5,515 bases of DNA from a bacterium (GCA_021802745.1 JAJZRK010000213.1:1-5515); one strand, 5' to 3'; positions 1 through 5,515 are shown, numbered from the stretch's first letter. Numbers and translations are program-made. The notes: generated by a model not told the origin, from the letters alone.

Positions 1-1534
1 GGACTAGTGCCGGCACAACCGTCGTGAATGTCGGTAGTGATCCTGATGGAACTGGCAAGGTATCGGTCGCCGGAATACCCTGGAGTTGGAAGCGAAAAAC
101 CATCTGCACCTGTTGCTTCACATTCCGCGCGTCAACTCGCGCGGGCAGGAAGCGCAGGCCTGCGAGGTTCTTCTGAACAGCCTCTGTGAACAACGCATGG
201 CCGGAACGAACAACTGTCAATGTGCTGGGAATCGGCACGCCGGTCGTGTCCACGACAAACTGCACGACGGTAACGCCGTAGACGCCGGCCTCTTTCAGGC
301 TCCACGGATACCAAGGTGCGCTTGAGCCCGGCGCGGGCACCACTGGCGCGTCACGCGGCACCGTGGTGGCTCCCTTCGACGGCATCGGAGTCGAGATGGG
401 CCCCCAGCTCCACACCTGTCTGGTTAGCCTCTTCGCCCCATTTGGTTCGAGCGGCGCGGGAGGCGTGTGGGTGCGAACGGCGACCACTCTAACGGGGGAA
501 AGGACAACCGGTCGCACGGCCGAGGCCGTACTCATCGCGCCAACCGGTTCTGCCGGAAACGAAGGCCCTATCGAAACACTGCCTGCGTCCGGCGCGGTCG
601 GCATCCACGCGCGAACACTGGCGAGCTCTCGCGCTAACACAGGTGACGCGGTGACAGCGCCGAGCGCGAGCGCGATGAGCGCGACCACCGCCGCCCCGAC
701 GGTACGGCGTGCGGGAGGAGTTCGGTGCATCGCGGCAATTCTGAGCGGTAGGGTGGTCGGAGCGCCCGCGATCATGGAGGCGAAGGCCATCTCCCCCTGA
801 CGTTGGGCAATGAGCAGCAACACGTGCGCGTACCGGCGGCGGTCGGCGCCGGCGCGCACGACGCGATGGTCGCAGTCAAGCTCGGTCGCGGTCCGCAGGC
901 GTCGCACGATCCACCAGAGGCTCGCATTCCATGGGAAGAGTGCGACGAGCAACCACGCGACAGTGAGCACCGCGGGATCGGCGGACTTCACATGCTCGGC
1001 TTCATGGCGAACCACCAGTTCACGCATGGGGGTGTCTAGTTCGAGCGACCACCTCGGCAGCACGATGCGCGGCCGTACGATACCAAAGGCCGCCGGACCA
1101 ACGCTCGAAGTGATGAGGACCGCCCGTCCGACTACGGTCTGTTGCTCAGCGCTTTGCGCGATGCGATGCAGCGAGATCAGGCCCACGAGCGCGCGCGCCA
1201 GCAGCAGCACGGCCACCCCGGCCCAGAGCACCACCAGCGGCGTGTCGAGCACGGCGAGGCGTTCCCGAACACTCGGCGAGTCCACGATCGGGGCGACAGC
1301 GCCGACGGCGCTCGTCTGGACTTCGGAGATCGTCACCAGTTCCGTCGCCGACTGCATGAGTGGACGCGCGAGCACGGGAGCGAGCAGCGGCCAGGTGCAG
1401 GTTACGACGAGGGCGAGCACCCAAACATGGCGTCCCTGGCGGTTCAGCAGGCGGAAGACGCGTTCAGTAGCGAGCGCCGTGCCGCCGGCGAGGAGGCCGA
1501 GCGCAGTCGCCGCGAGCATCCAAGTGGCGATCAT
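1..1534 (-). CDS. M56 family (BlaR1-type) membrane metallopeptidase with C-terminal TonB domain, 3' end cut by window edge
   Basis: The frame is open from ATG at 1534-1532 to the left edge (511 codons, no stop), so the C-terminus is missing. Four membrane segments are visible near residues 3-22, 36-56, 97-120 and 279-297, with a further hydrophobic stretch at 187-209. The zinc-peptidase signature is HEAEH at 177-181. The third ligand is probably E218 in ELDCDH, the E-x-x-C-D pattern usual in M56. A Pro/Ala/Thr-rich linker spans about 300-405, and residues 409-484 (YPWSL...GVTVVQFVVD...LRFLPA...VFRFQL) match a TonB C-terminal domain. BlaR1 relatives are integral membrane proteases that inactivate a BlaI repressor after an external signal. 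Here the penicillin-sensor domain is absent, and no SxxK/KTG set is seen in the tail. The start overlaps the upstream repressor gene by ATGA, with GGAGG 5 nt before the ATG. The family call is firm; the signal sensed is unknown. Confidence 0.93.
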   Translation of the reverse strand, partial: MIATWMLAATALGLLAGGTALATERVFRLLNRQGRHVWVLALVVTCTWPLLAPVLARPLMQSATELVTISEVQTSAVGAVAPIVDSPSVRERLAVLDTPLVVLWAGVAVLLLARALVGLISLHRIAQSAEQQTVVGRAVLITSSVGPAAFGIVRPRIVLPRWSLELDTPMRELVVRHEAEHVKSADPAVLTVAWLLVALFPWNASLWWIVRRLRTATELDCDHRVVRAGADRRRYAHVLLLIAQRQGEMAFASMIAGAPTTLPLRIAAMHRTPPARRTVGAAVVALIALALGAVTASPVLARELASVRAWMPTAPDAGSVSIGPSFPAEPVGAMSTASAVRPVVLSPVRVVAVRTHTPPAPLEPNGAKRLTRQVWSWGPISTPMPSKGATTVPRDAPVVPAPGSSAPWYPWSLKEAGVYGVTVVQFVVDTTGVPIPSTLTVVRSGHALFTEAVQKNLAGLRFLPARVDARNVKQQVQMVFRFQLQGIPATDTLPVPSGSLPTFTTVVPALV

Positions 1535-1914
1535 GGAGACCTCCGCTTGCTGGGGCTGTGCGCGGAAATGCGCTCCGCCATGGCGCGCAGCTCGGAGGCA
1601 TCGAGGCCGTGGTCATCTACCAGTCGCGCCAGCAGCGCCTCCGGGGACCCGCCGAAGAAGCCGGCTAGCATGCGGTGCAGGGCAGTTCGTTGCGCCGTGC
1701 GCTGGGCGATCCGCGGATAGTAGCGATGGGCCCGTCCCTCGATTTCACGACGGAGGAGGCCCTTGCCTTCGAGGTTGCGAAGAATGGTGAGCACGGTCGT
1801 GTATGCGAGATCAGCGTCAAGCAGATCGCGGATTTCTCCCACGGTGCCGTTCCCGTGCTCCCACAGCAGGGCCATCACGTCGAGCTCGCGACTGCCGAGC
1901 GAGAGTTCGTCCAC
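1531..1914 (-). CDS. BlaI/MecI/CopY family winged-helix transcriptional repressor
   Basis: This 127-residue protein has the normal length for the family. The N-terminal winged helix covers about residues 4-68. LGSRELDVMALLWEHG is the first helix, LAYTTVLTILRNLEGKGLL (36-54) holds the recognition helix, and RREIEGRAHRYYP (55-67) is the wing and start of the linker. The C-terminal helices (FFGGSPEALLARLVDDHGLDASELRAM) form the dimerisation part. Family members bind as dimers to short dyads over their own promoter and are inactivated by the partner M56 protease. The start is GTG at 1914-1912, with GAGGAGG 4 nt upstream. The stop overlaps the start of the M56 gene (ATGA), which indicates coupled translation. 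Residues 70-77 repeat AQRT twice. The Asn-Phe cleavage bond of staphylococcal MecI/BlaI is not present at the corresponding place (LLARLVDD). Autoregulation is likely, because candidate operators cover the promoter just upstream. Confidence 0.95.
   Translation of the reverse strand: MDELSLGSRELDVMALLWEHGNGTVGEIRDLLDADLAYTTVLTILRNLEGKGLLRREIEGRAHRYYPRIAQRTAQRTALHRMLAGFFGGSPEALLARLVDDHGLDASELRAMAERISAHSPSKRRSP
1540..1544 (-). promoter_or_regulatory. Shine-Dalgarno sequence of the M56 gene, inside the repressor gene
   Basis: GGAGG on the minus strand lies 5 nt before ATG at 1534-1532, within the last codons of the repressor gene. Together with the ATGA overlap it fixes the start and suggests coupled translation of the two proteins. 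Confidence 0.75.
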
Positions 1915-1918
1915 TGGG

Positions 1919-1925
1919 CCTCCTC
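1919..1925 (-). promoter_or_regulatory. Shine-Dalgarno sequence of the repressor gene
   Basis: GAGGAGG on the minus strand lies 4 nt before the GTG at 1914-1912. This supports the GTG start; no in-frame ATG lies nearby. Confidence 0.75.
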
Positions 1926-1937
1926 GTCACGCAGAAG

Positions 1938-1953
1938 TACTAAACGAATAGTA
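1938..1953. promoter_or_regulatory. Candidate repressor operator 1 (TACTA-N6-TAGTA)
   Basis: TACTAAACGAATAGTA is a perfect 5-bp inverted repeat with a 6-nt spacer. It lies just downstream of the -10 box and covers the predicted transcription start of the repressor gene. BlaI/MecI/CopY proteins bind short AT-rich dyads of this general kind. The match to a second copy 45 bp away supports a real binding site. The assignment to this repressor is inferred from position and symmetry. Confidence 0.7.
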
Positions 1954-1955
1954 GC

Positions 1956-1984
1956 ATTATGTGGGAGCGGGCCAGCCCTGTCAA
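1956..1984 (-). promoter_or_regulatory. Sigma-70 type promoter of the repressor/M56 operon
   Basis: On the minus strand, TTGACA (1984-1979) is separated by exactly 17 nt from CATAAT (1961-1956). That is a perfect -35 box and a five-of-six -10 box with optimal spacing. Transcription would begin near 1949, giving a leader of about 35 nt before the GTG start. The promoter is unusually strong in sequence for a GC-rich genome, as expected for a promoter held down by a repressor. Dyads lie immediately on each side of it. Confidence 0.8.
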
Positions 1985-1998
1985 CTACCATCATAGTA
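1983..1998. promoter_or_regulatory. Candidate repressor operator 2 (AACTA-N6-TAGTA)
   Basis: AACTACCATCATAGTA keeps the architecture of operator 1: ACTA, 6-nt spacer, TAGT, with only the outermost left base breaking symmetry. It overlaps the upstream end of the -35 box by two bases. Its centre is 45 bp from that of operator 1, so the two sites bracket the promoter. The spacers are unrelated, so the conservation is limited to the half-sites. Confidence 0.6.
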
Positions 1999-2032
1999 CA
2001 TTCGTACATGCCTGAATATCTGCGCGGACGGT

Positions 2033-2069
2033 CTCCGTGTCCCGGAGCCTGTCATCTGATCGCTGACAG
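2033..2069. repeat. Two adjacent small hairpins
   Basis: CTCCG (2033-2037) pairs with CGGAG (2043-2047) across 5 nt. One base later CTGTCA (2049-2054) pairs with TGACAG (2064-2069) across 9 nt. There is no T-tract on either strand, so neither is a standard terminator. They may be regulatory or incidental. Confidence 0.3.
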
Positions 2070-2203
2070 CGAATGTCGGCATTAGCGGCGCACCGTCACG
2101 AGAGGTGAGCCGCGAGGTTCTCCAGCCCATCTCGCACGTGATCAGAATGCAAAGTCTCGGGGGACTTGGATCATGCAGATGAGAGGGAGTCGCCGGCGCC
2201 ACC

Positions 2204-2231
2204 TTGCTCATCGAGTTCATCAAACGCTAAT
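2204..2231 (+). promoter_or_regulatory. Weak candidate promoter for the lipoprotein gene
   Basis: TTGCTC (2204-2209) and GCTAAT (2226-2231) are spaced 16 nt apart, upstream of the plus-strand genes. Each box is a poor match (three and four of six), so this is only the best-looking candidate and not a firm call. A 19-bp inverted repeat begins at the last base of the -10 box. Confidence 0.2.
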
Positions 2232-2249
2232 GCGATTGTCATCATCGCA
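2231..2249. repeat. Inverted repeat TGCGAT-N7-ATCGCA upstream of lipoprotein gene
   Basis: The 6-bp perfect arms with a 7-nt spacer end 81 nt before the lipoprotein ATG. The half-sites differ from the TACTA/TAGTA dyads, so if this is an operator it probably binds another regulator. It could equally be a leader hairpin. Confidence 0.35.
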
Positions 2250-2330
2250 CGCTGGCAACGGCCGTCAGGATCTCCCACTCTCTGGTCAAGAGCCGTCCTC
2301 GCATCCCGCCGTCTCCGCAACCAACTCGCC

Positions 2331-2723
2331 ATGACAAAGTCCCAGTCTCTCATCTTCGCCCTGCTAATCCCGATGGCGGTACTTGGGTGCCACAAGGACA
2401 CAGAGCGAGCGGTCGCACTCAAGGATGGGGCGTCGCTGGTGTGCGATCCATCGACCACGCTTACGCTGCGATCTCTTCCAAGCGGCCGGTACGCGCTGAG
2501 GGCGGCGGAGGTGGATAGCGCTCACGTCGGCAGAATGCTCCACAACGTGCTGCCGCCAACCCCGGGACCCCGCGTGTTGCTCGTCGATGTGTCCCCCGAC
2601 CGCGCCCGCGATATCCAGTGGCTGGTTCCGCTGATCGAGGCGGAAGGGTCCACGGCCTACAAACCGGATGCGGCGTGTGAGCAGGGATACGTTGGGGCGT
2701 TCTTCATGTCCGCGAGCCGATAG
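2331..2723 (+). CDS. Small lipoprotein with ExbD/TolR-like periplasmic fold pattern
   Basis: This is a 130-residue protein. MTKSQSLIFALLIPMAVLGC is a lipoprotein signal peptide: Lys at position 3, a hydrophobic core at 7-18, and a VLGC lipobox giving lipidated C20. That places the start at 2331, although the frame is open further upstream. No clear Shine-Dalgarno sequence precedes the ATG. The mature part suggests strand-helix-strand-helix-strand: LRSLPSGRYALRAAEVD (46-62), SAHVGRMLHNVL (63-74), PRVLLVDVSP (80-89), RARDIQWLVPLIEAEGS (91-107), TAYKP (108-112). This order resembles the periplasmic domain of ExbD/TolR, whose core reads as V-hydrophobic-A/D-D followed by a helix ending in AGV. 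The ExbD transmembrane anchor is replaced by a lipid anchor. C38 and C116 could form a disulfide. The lipoprotein call is good, but the ExbD resemblance is by eye only. The receptor gene follows after 81 nt and may share the transcript. Confidence 0.75.
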   Translation: MTKSQSLIFALLIPMAVLGCHKDTERAVALKDGASLVCDPSTTLTLRSLPSGRYALRAAEVDSAHVGRMLHNVLPPTPGPRVLLVDVSPDRARDIQWLVPLIEAEGSTAYKPDAACEQGYVGAFFMSASR

Positions 2724-2730
2724 GTACCTG

Positions 2731-2761
2731 TCGCGCGACGTCGAGCACCGCGCTCGCGCGA
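2731..2761. repeat. Twin TCGCGCGA palindromes between lipoprotein and receptor genes
   Basis: The self-complementary 8-mer TCGCGCGA occurs at 2731-2738 and again at 2754-2761, 23 bp apart. The two copies can pair as an 8-bp stem with a 15-nt loop. There is no U-tract after it, so it is not a canonical terminator. It could attenuate transcription between the genes, bind a protein, or be chance in GC-rich DNA. Confidence 0.35.
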
Positions 2762-2792
2762 TCTTCCGACGTCAAGCGGGTGGATCAGCCTT

Positions 2793-2797
2793 GGAGG
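2793..2797 (+). promoter_or_regulatory. Shine-Dalgarno sequence of the TonB-dependent receptor gene
   Basis: GGAGG lies 7 nt before GTG at 2805-2807. It decides the start codon, which is directly followed by a well-formed signal peptide. Confidence 0.8.
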
Positions 2798-2804
2798 TAA
2801 AGAA

Positions 2805-5515
2805 GTGACGCCGTTCGTGAATCGTTGTGCCGTCTTCCTGTGCCTGTCTTCTGCTAGTTCCGTCGCTGCCGCGCAGGGAGTGACGGAGACCATCAAGGGG
2901 CGTGTGACCGCCGATTCCTGGTACGTGGTGGCGGGCGCCACGGTCTTCGTGACACGCGGCCCGGACCGGCTGCTCAAGCAGTCCGTCACCGACAGCGGCG
3001 GGCGCTACGGTGTCTCCTTCGAGAACGGCACGGGCGACTATCTCGTGGCCATCTCGGCGGTCGGATTCAAGGCGGCTCGCCGGCGCGTGCAACGGGCGGG
3101 CGCATCACTCGAACTCATCGCCGACTTCGTGTTGGCTCACGACCTCTCCACGCTCGCGACCGTGAAGGTGACCGCAGCCAAGCCAGAGCGCGCTCGGAAC
3201 GAGGTATCTCGCTTCAGTGGCGAGGTAGGATCGGCCGAGAGGTGGCAGGATGGCGTCGACGGGCAGGTGAACCCGGCCTTGGCGGGCGACCTTGCCGCAT
3301 TTGCGGGCACGATGCCCGGGATCACCGTCGGGCCGAACGGGATCTCGATGCTAGGAGCTGGGTCAGAATCGAACCTGTCGACGCTCAATGGCATGGCGAT
3401 GCCAGGGGGATCGGTTCCGCGCGCAGCGCGCGTGCAGACGCGCGTGACGGCGGCCTCATTTGACGCGACGCGTGGCGGGTTCTCGGGCGCCAACATCGAC
3501 GTGCGTTTGGGAGGCGGAGACCGCAACTACCAGAACCGCAATGCCTACGCGACGTGGGACGCGCGGTCGCTGCAGGCTACGGACGCCGTAGGGCGGGCCC
3601 TCGGCGCAACACAATCCAGCCTCCGCGCGAGCGCCGGGGCAGATGGTGAACTCATCCGTCGTGCGATGACGTACAACGTGGCGCTCGATTACAGCCGCGC
3701 TGTCAGCGACGCGCCGACGCTGCTGGACGCGGGCTCTGACGTGTTCGCCAGTTCGGGCGTTGCCCGCGATTCTGTTGCGCGCGCCCTCGGTGTGGCGCGC
3801 GTTTTGGGATTGCCGCTTAGCCGCAGCGGGATTCCCATCGACCGCCAAAGAGAGACGGTGACCTGGCTTGGGCGGATCGACGATGTGCGCGATACCCTCA
3901 ACATGCGGGCGCTCATCACGACGTACAGCGAAAGCAGGAGCGGCGCGCTCAACTTCGGTGCGCTCTCTGCGCCGTCGGCCGGCGGGGAGCAGCGGGCGCA
4001 GGGCCTGGGCGCGCAGGCGCGCGTCGATACCTATTTCGGACCGGGCCGCCGCGTGTTGAACCAGAGCAGGATCGGCTTCAATCGGACGAACACGACCGGC
4101 TCGCCTTACCTCGCCCTTCCCGGCGCCAGTGTGCTCGTGCGCTCCACGGGCACGAACGGCGACGGCATCAGTTCGCTCGCGCTCGGGGGAAGCTCGTTCC
4201 TCGACAGTCGTCAGGAGCGCACCACCTGGGAAGGCATGAGCGAGATTATCTGGAACGCCAGGGGGCGCAAGCACACCCTCAAGGCTCATGCGTGGGCTCG
4301 CACCGATGCGCTCGACGCGTCCGGCGGAGCCGACGTGCTCGGGCGTTATGCCTTCAACTCGATCGACGACCTCGCGGCCGGCCGCGCGTCGAGCTACACG
4401 CGCATGCTCATGCAGCCCGCCCGGTCGGGCGCGGTGTGGAATACTGCCACGGCGTTCACCCATGCGTTCTATCCGTCCCGTTTCTTCTCGTTGATGTATG
4501 GCGCCCGCGTCGAGGCCAACGGCTTCGGGTCCGCACCGGCGTCAAACGGCGCTATCGAGTCTGCGCTGGGCGTGCGTAGCGGCGCGGCGCCCACCCGTAT
4601 GCACGTGAGTCCGCGTATCGGCTTTTCGTACACGTTCAATCGCGACAAGAATAACAGTGGCGGAATGGCGTCCAACATGGTCGGGACCTTCTACCGCAAC
4701 CCCATGGGAGTGATTCGAGGCGGCATCGGGGAGTTCCGCGACCTGCTGCGGCCCGACCTGCTGGCCGACGCGCGCGCCCGCACGGGGCTGGGCTCGAGCA
4801 CCCTGTCGCTCTCATGCGTCGGCTCGGCTATTCCGGTACCCGACTGGGTCGACCTCATGGCGAATCCGACGTCGGCGCCGACGGAGTGCGTCGGAGGCGG
4901 CGGCGTGTTGGGAGAGCGTGCGCCAAGCGTAGCGCTCATCGACCCGTCGTACGACCTTCCGCGCAGCTGGCGCGCGTCACTCGCCTGGGACTCAGACGTC
5001 GGACCTTGGATGGTTCGAGTGAACGGGCTCGGGTCGTACGACCTGAACCAGCCAGGCTCTGTGGATGCGAACTTCAGCGGCCTGCAGCGCTTTGCGCTTT
5101 CCAATGAGGCAGGACGCCCGGTCTTCGTCACCCCAGCATCGATCGATGCCGCCAGTGGCACGGTGAGCAGCGCCGAAGCGCGACGCACCGCGAGCTTTGG
5201 GCGCGTGGGTGTTCGCACGAGCGACCTTCGCGGTTACGGCGCCCAGGTGTCGCTCAGTGTGGCGCCGGATTGGTTCAAGCTGCGCCGCCGTATGCCGGCG
5301 TCGTTGTACGGGTCGCTGTCGTATACGCTGCAGCAGTCGCGACGTGAGTACCGCGGCTTCGACGGCGCGGCGTTCGGGGACCCGCGCACGCGGGAATGGG
5401 CGCCCAGCGCGAGTGACGCACGACACATTGTCCTGATGCAGGGAGGGTTGGCCACGAAGTACATCGGGGCACTCACCTTCTTCGCGCGCGCACAGTCGGG
5501 GCTGCCATTCACGCC
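2805..5515 (+). CDS. TonB-dependent outer-membrane receptor with carboxypeptidase-like regulatory domain, 3' end cut by window edge
   Basis: The frame is open from GTG at 2805 to the right edge, giving 903 codons without a stop. A Sec signal peptide occupies residues 1-23, with AAA before Q24. Residues about 29-112 form a carboxypeptidase-regulatory-like beta-sandwich (TIKGRVTADS..., with DSGGRYGV at 63-70). A TonB-box-like TVKVTA lies at 119-124. The plug spans about 155-240 (LAAFAGTMPGITVGPNG, STLNG at 192-196, RGGFSGANIDVRLG at 223-236). The rest is an Oar-like beta-barrel with alternating aromatic/polar strands. C671 and C695 flank a probable external loop. Such receptors take up large or scarce substrates across the outer membrane using TonB-ExbB-ExbD energy; the substrate cannot be told here. 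The gene lies 81 nt after a lipoprotein gene and diverges from a repressor/M56-TonB_C pair. Relatives are commonly about 1000 residues long, so the end is probably near. Confidence 0.9.
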   Translation, partial: MTPFVNRCAVFLCLSSASSVAAAQGVTETIKGRVTADSWYVVAGATVFVTRGPDRLLKQSVTDSGGRYGVSFENGTGDYLVAISAVGFKAARRRVQRAGASLELIADFVLAHDLSTLATVKVTAAKPERARNEVSRFSGEVGSAERWQDGVDGQVNPALAGDLAAFAGTMPGITVGPNGISMLGAGSESNLSTLNGMAMPGGSVPRAARVQTRVTAASFDATRGGFSGANIDVRLGGGDRNYQNRNAYATWDARSLQATDAVGRALGATQSSLRASAGADGELIRRAMTYNVALDYSRAVSDAPTLLDAGSDVFASSGVARDSVARALGVARVLGLPLSRSGIPIDRQRETVTWLGRIDDVRDTLNMRALITTYSESRSGALNFGALSAPSAGGEQRAQGLGAQARVDTYFGPGRRVLNQSRIGFNRTNTTGSPYLALPGASVLVRSTGTNGDGISSLALGGSSFLDSRQERTTWEGMSEIIWNARGRKHTLKAHAWARTDALDASGGADVLGRYAFNSIDDLAAGRASSYTRMLMQPARSGAVWNTATAFTHAFYPSRFFSLMYGARVEANGFGSAPASNGAIESALGVRSGAAPTRMHVSPRIGFSYTFNRDKNNSGGMASNMVGTFYRNPMGVIRGGIGEFRDLLRPDLLADARARTGLGSSTLSLSCVGSAIPVPDWVDLMANPTSAPTECVGGGGVLGERAPSVALIDPSYDLPRSWRASLAWDSDVGPWMVRVNGLGSYDLNQPGSVDANFSGLQRFALSNEAGRPVFVTPASIDAASGTVSSAEARRTASFGRVGVRTSDLRGYGAQVSLSVAPDWFKLRRRMPASLYGSLSYTLQQSRREYRGFDGAAFGDPRTREWAPSASDARHIVLMQGGLATKYIGALTFFARAQSGLPFT

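Larger units (their letters stand above)
1915..2330. other. Divergent intergenic region, non-coding
   Basis: This 416-nt stretch separates the minus-strand repressor operon from the plus-strand lipoprotein gene. Its left 100 nt hold the repressor promoter and operator dyads. The remainder has no convincing gene or tRNA, only small inverted repeats: CTCCG-N5-CGGAG at 2033-2047, CTGTCA-N9-TGACAG at 2049-2069 and TGCGAT-N7-ATCGCA at 2231-2249. A frame open from 2166 joins the lipoprotein frame, but the signal peptide inside it places the true start at 2331. Confidence 0.7.

Noticed and set aside
810..1790. A long open frame on the plus strand (326 codons)
   Set aside because: It is antisense to the M56 protease and repressor, both with clear family motifs. 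The product is Ser/Arg/Thr-rich low complexity, typical of a shadow frame.
1..1914. A beta-lactam resistance operon (blaR1-blaI)
   Set aside because: The protease lacks a penicillin-binding sensor domain and no beta-lactamase is visible in the window, so the resistance reading is not supported despite the family names.
2033..2069. An intrinsic terminator at the tandem hairpins
   Set aside because: No T-tract follows on either strand, and no gene ends nearby.
1981..2223. A small minus-strand frame (80 codons) in the intergenic region
   Set aside because: No Shine-Dalgarno sequence or recognisable pattern was seen, and it would end inside the repressor operon's -35/operator region. Treated as non-coding.
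2166..2330. An N-terminal extension of the lipoprotein starting at ATG 2166
   Set aside because: The extension would bury a textbook lipoprotein signal peptide (MTKSQS...VLGC) inside the protein, and its own sequence is Ser/Arg-rich without any family pattern. The start at 2331 is preferred.
3456..4463. A long open frame on the minus strand (335 codons)
   Set aside because: It lies wholly opposite the receptor gene. Its product is Arg/Ala/Glu-rich with no recognisable domain, while the plus-strand frame has a signal peptide, plug and barrel pattern. It is a GC-driven shadow.

Overview
The window is GC-rich, and most of it is coding. It reads as a chromosomal fragment of a Gram-negative-type (diderm) bacterium. 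A TonB-dependent outer-membrane receptor, a lipoprotein signal and a TonB C-terminal domain all require an outer membrane. The receptor's style (carboxypeptidase-like N-terminal domain, a plug ending RGGFSGANIDVRLG, a paired-Cys loop) and the fusion of an M56 protease to a TonB C-terminal domain recall Gemmatimonadota, less specifically Acidobacteriota or Bacteroidota. This placement comes from family knowledge only; there is no marker gene in the window.

Layout. On the minus strand, 1914 down to 1, lie two translationally coupled genes: a BlaI/MecI/CopY-family winged-helix repressor (1531-1914, GTG start) and, overlapping it by 4 nt, an M56 (BlaR1-type) membrane zinc protease (1-1534). The protease C-terminus carries a TonB_C domain where BlaR1 has its penicillin sensor, and the gene runs off the left edge. 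Positions 1915-2330 are non-coding. They contain a near-consensus sigma-70 promoter for the repressor gene (TTGACA, 17 nt, CATAAT) bracketed by two matching 16-bp dyads (TACTA-N6-TAGTA and AACTA-N6-TAGTA) that are good operator candidates, followed by several small inverted repeats. On the plus strand, a 130-residue lipoprotein (2331-2723) with an ExbD/TolR-like alpha/beta pattern precedes, by 81 nt, a large TonB-dependent receptor (2805 to the right edge, 903 codons visible) with a GTG start and a clear Shine-Dalgarno sequence.

Working together (inference). The left unit looks like a self-repressed proteolytic switch. The membrane protease would sense a periplasmic event, possibly through its TonB-like domain, and inactivate the repressor, as BlaR1 and BlaI do. 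The right unit encodes outer-membrane uptake components. No beta-lactamase or other resistance gene is visible, so a link between the switch and TonB-dependent uptake is more plausible here than antibiotic sensing, but the window does not prove it. The divergent arrangement of a repressor/M56-TonB_C pair and a lipoprotein/receptor pair is the most interesting aspect of the region.
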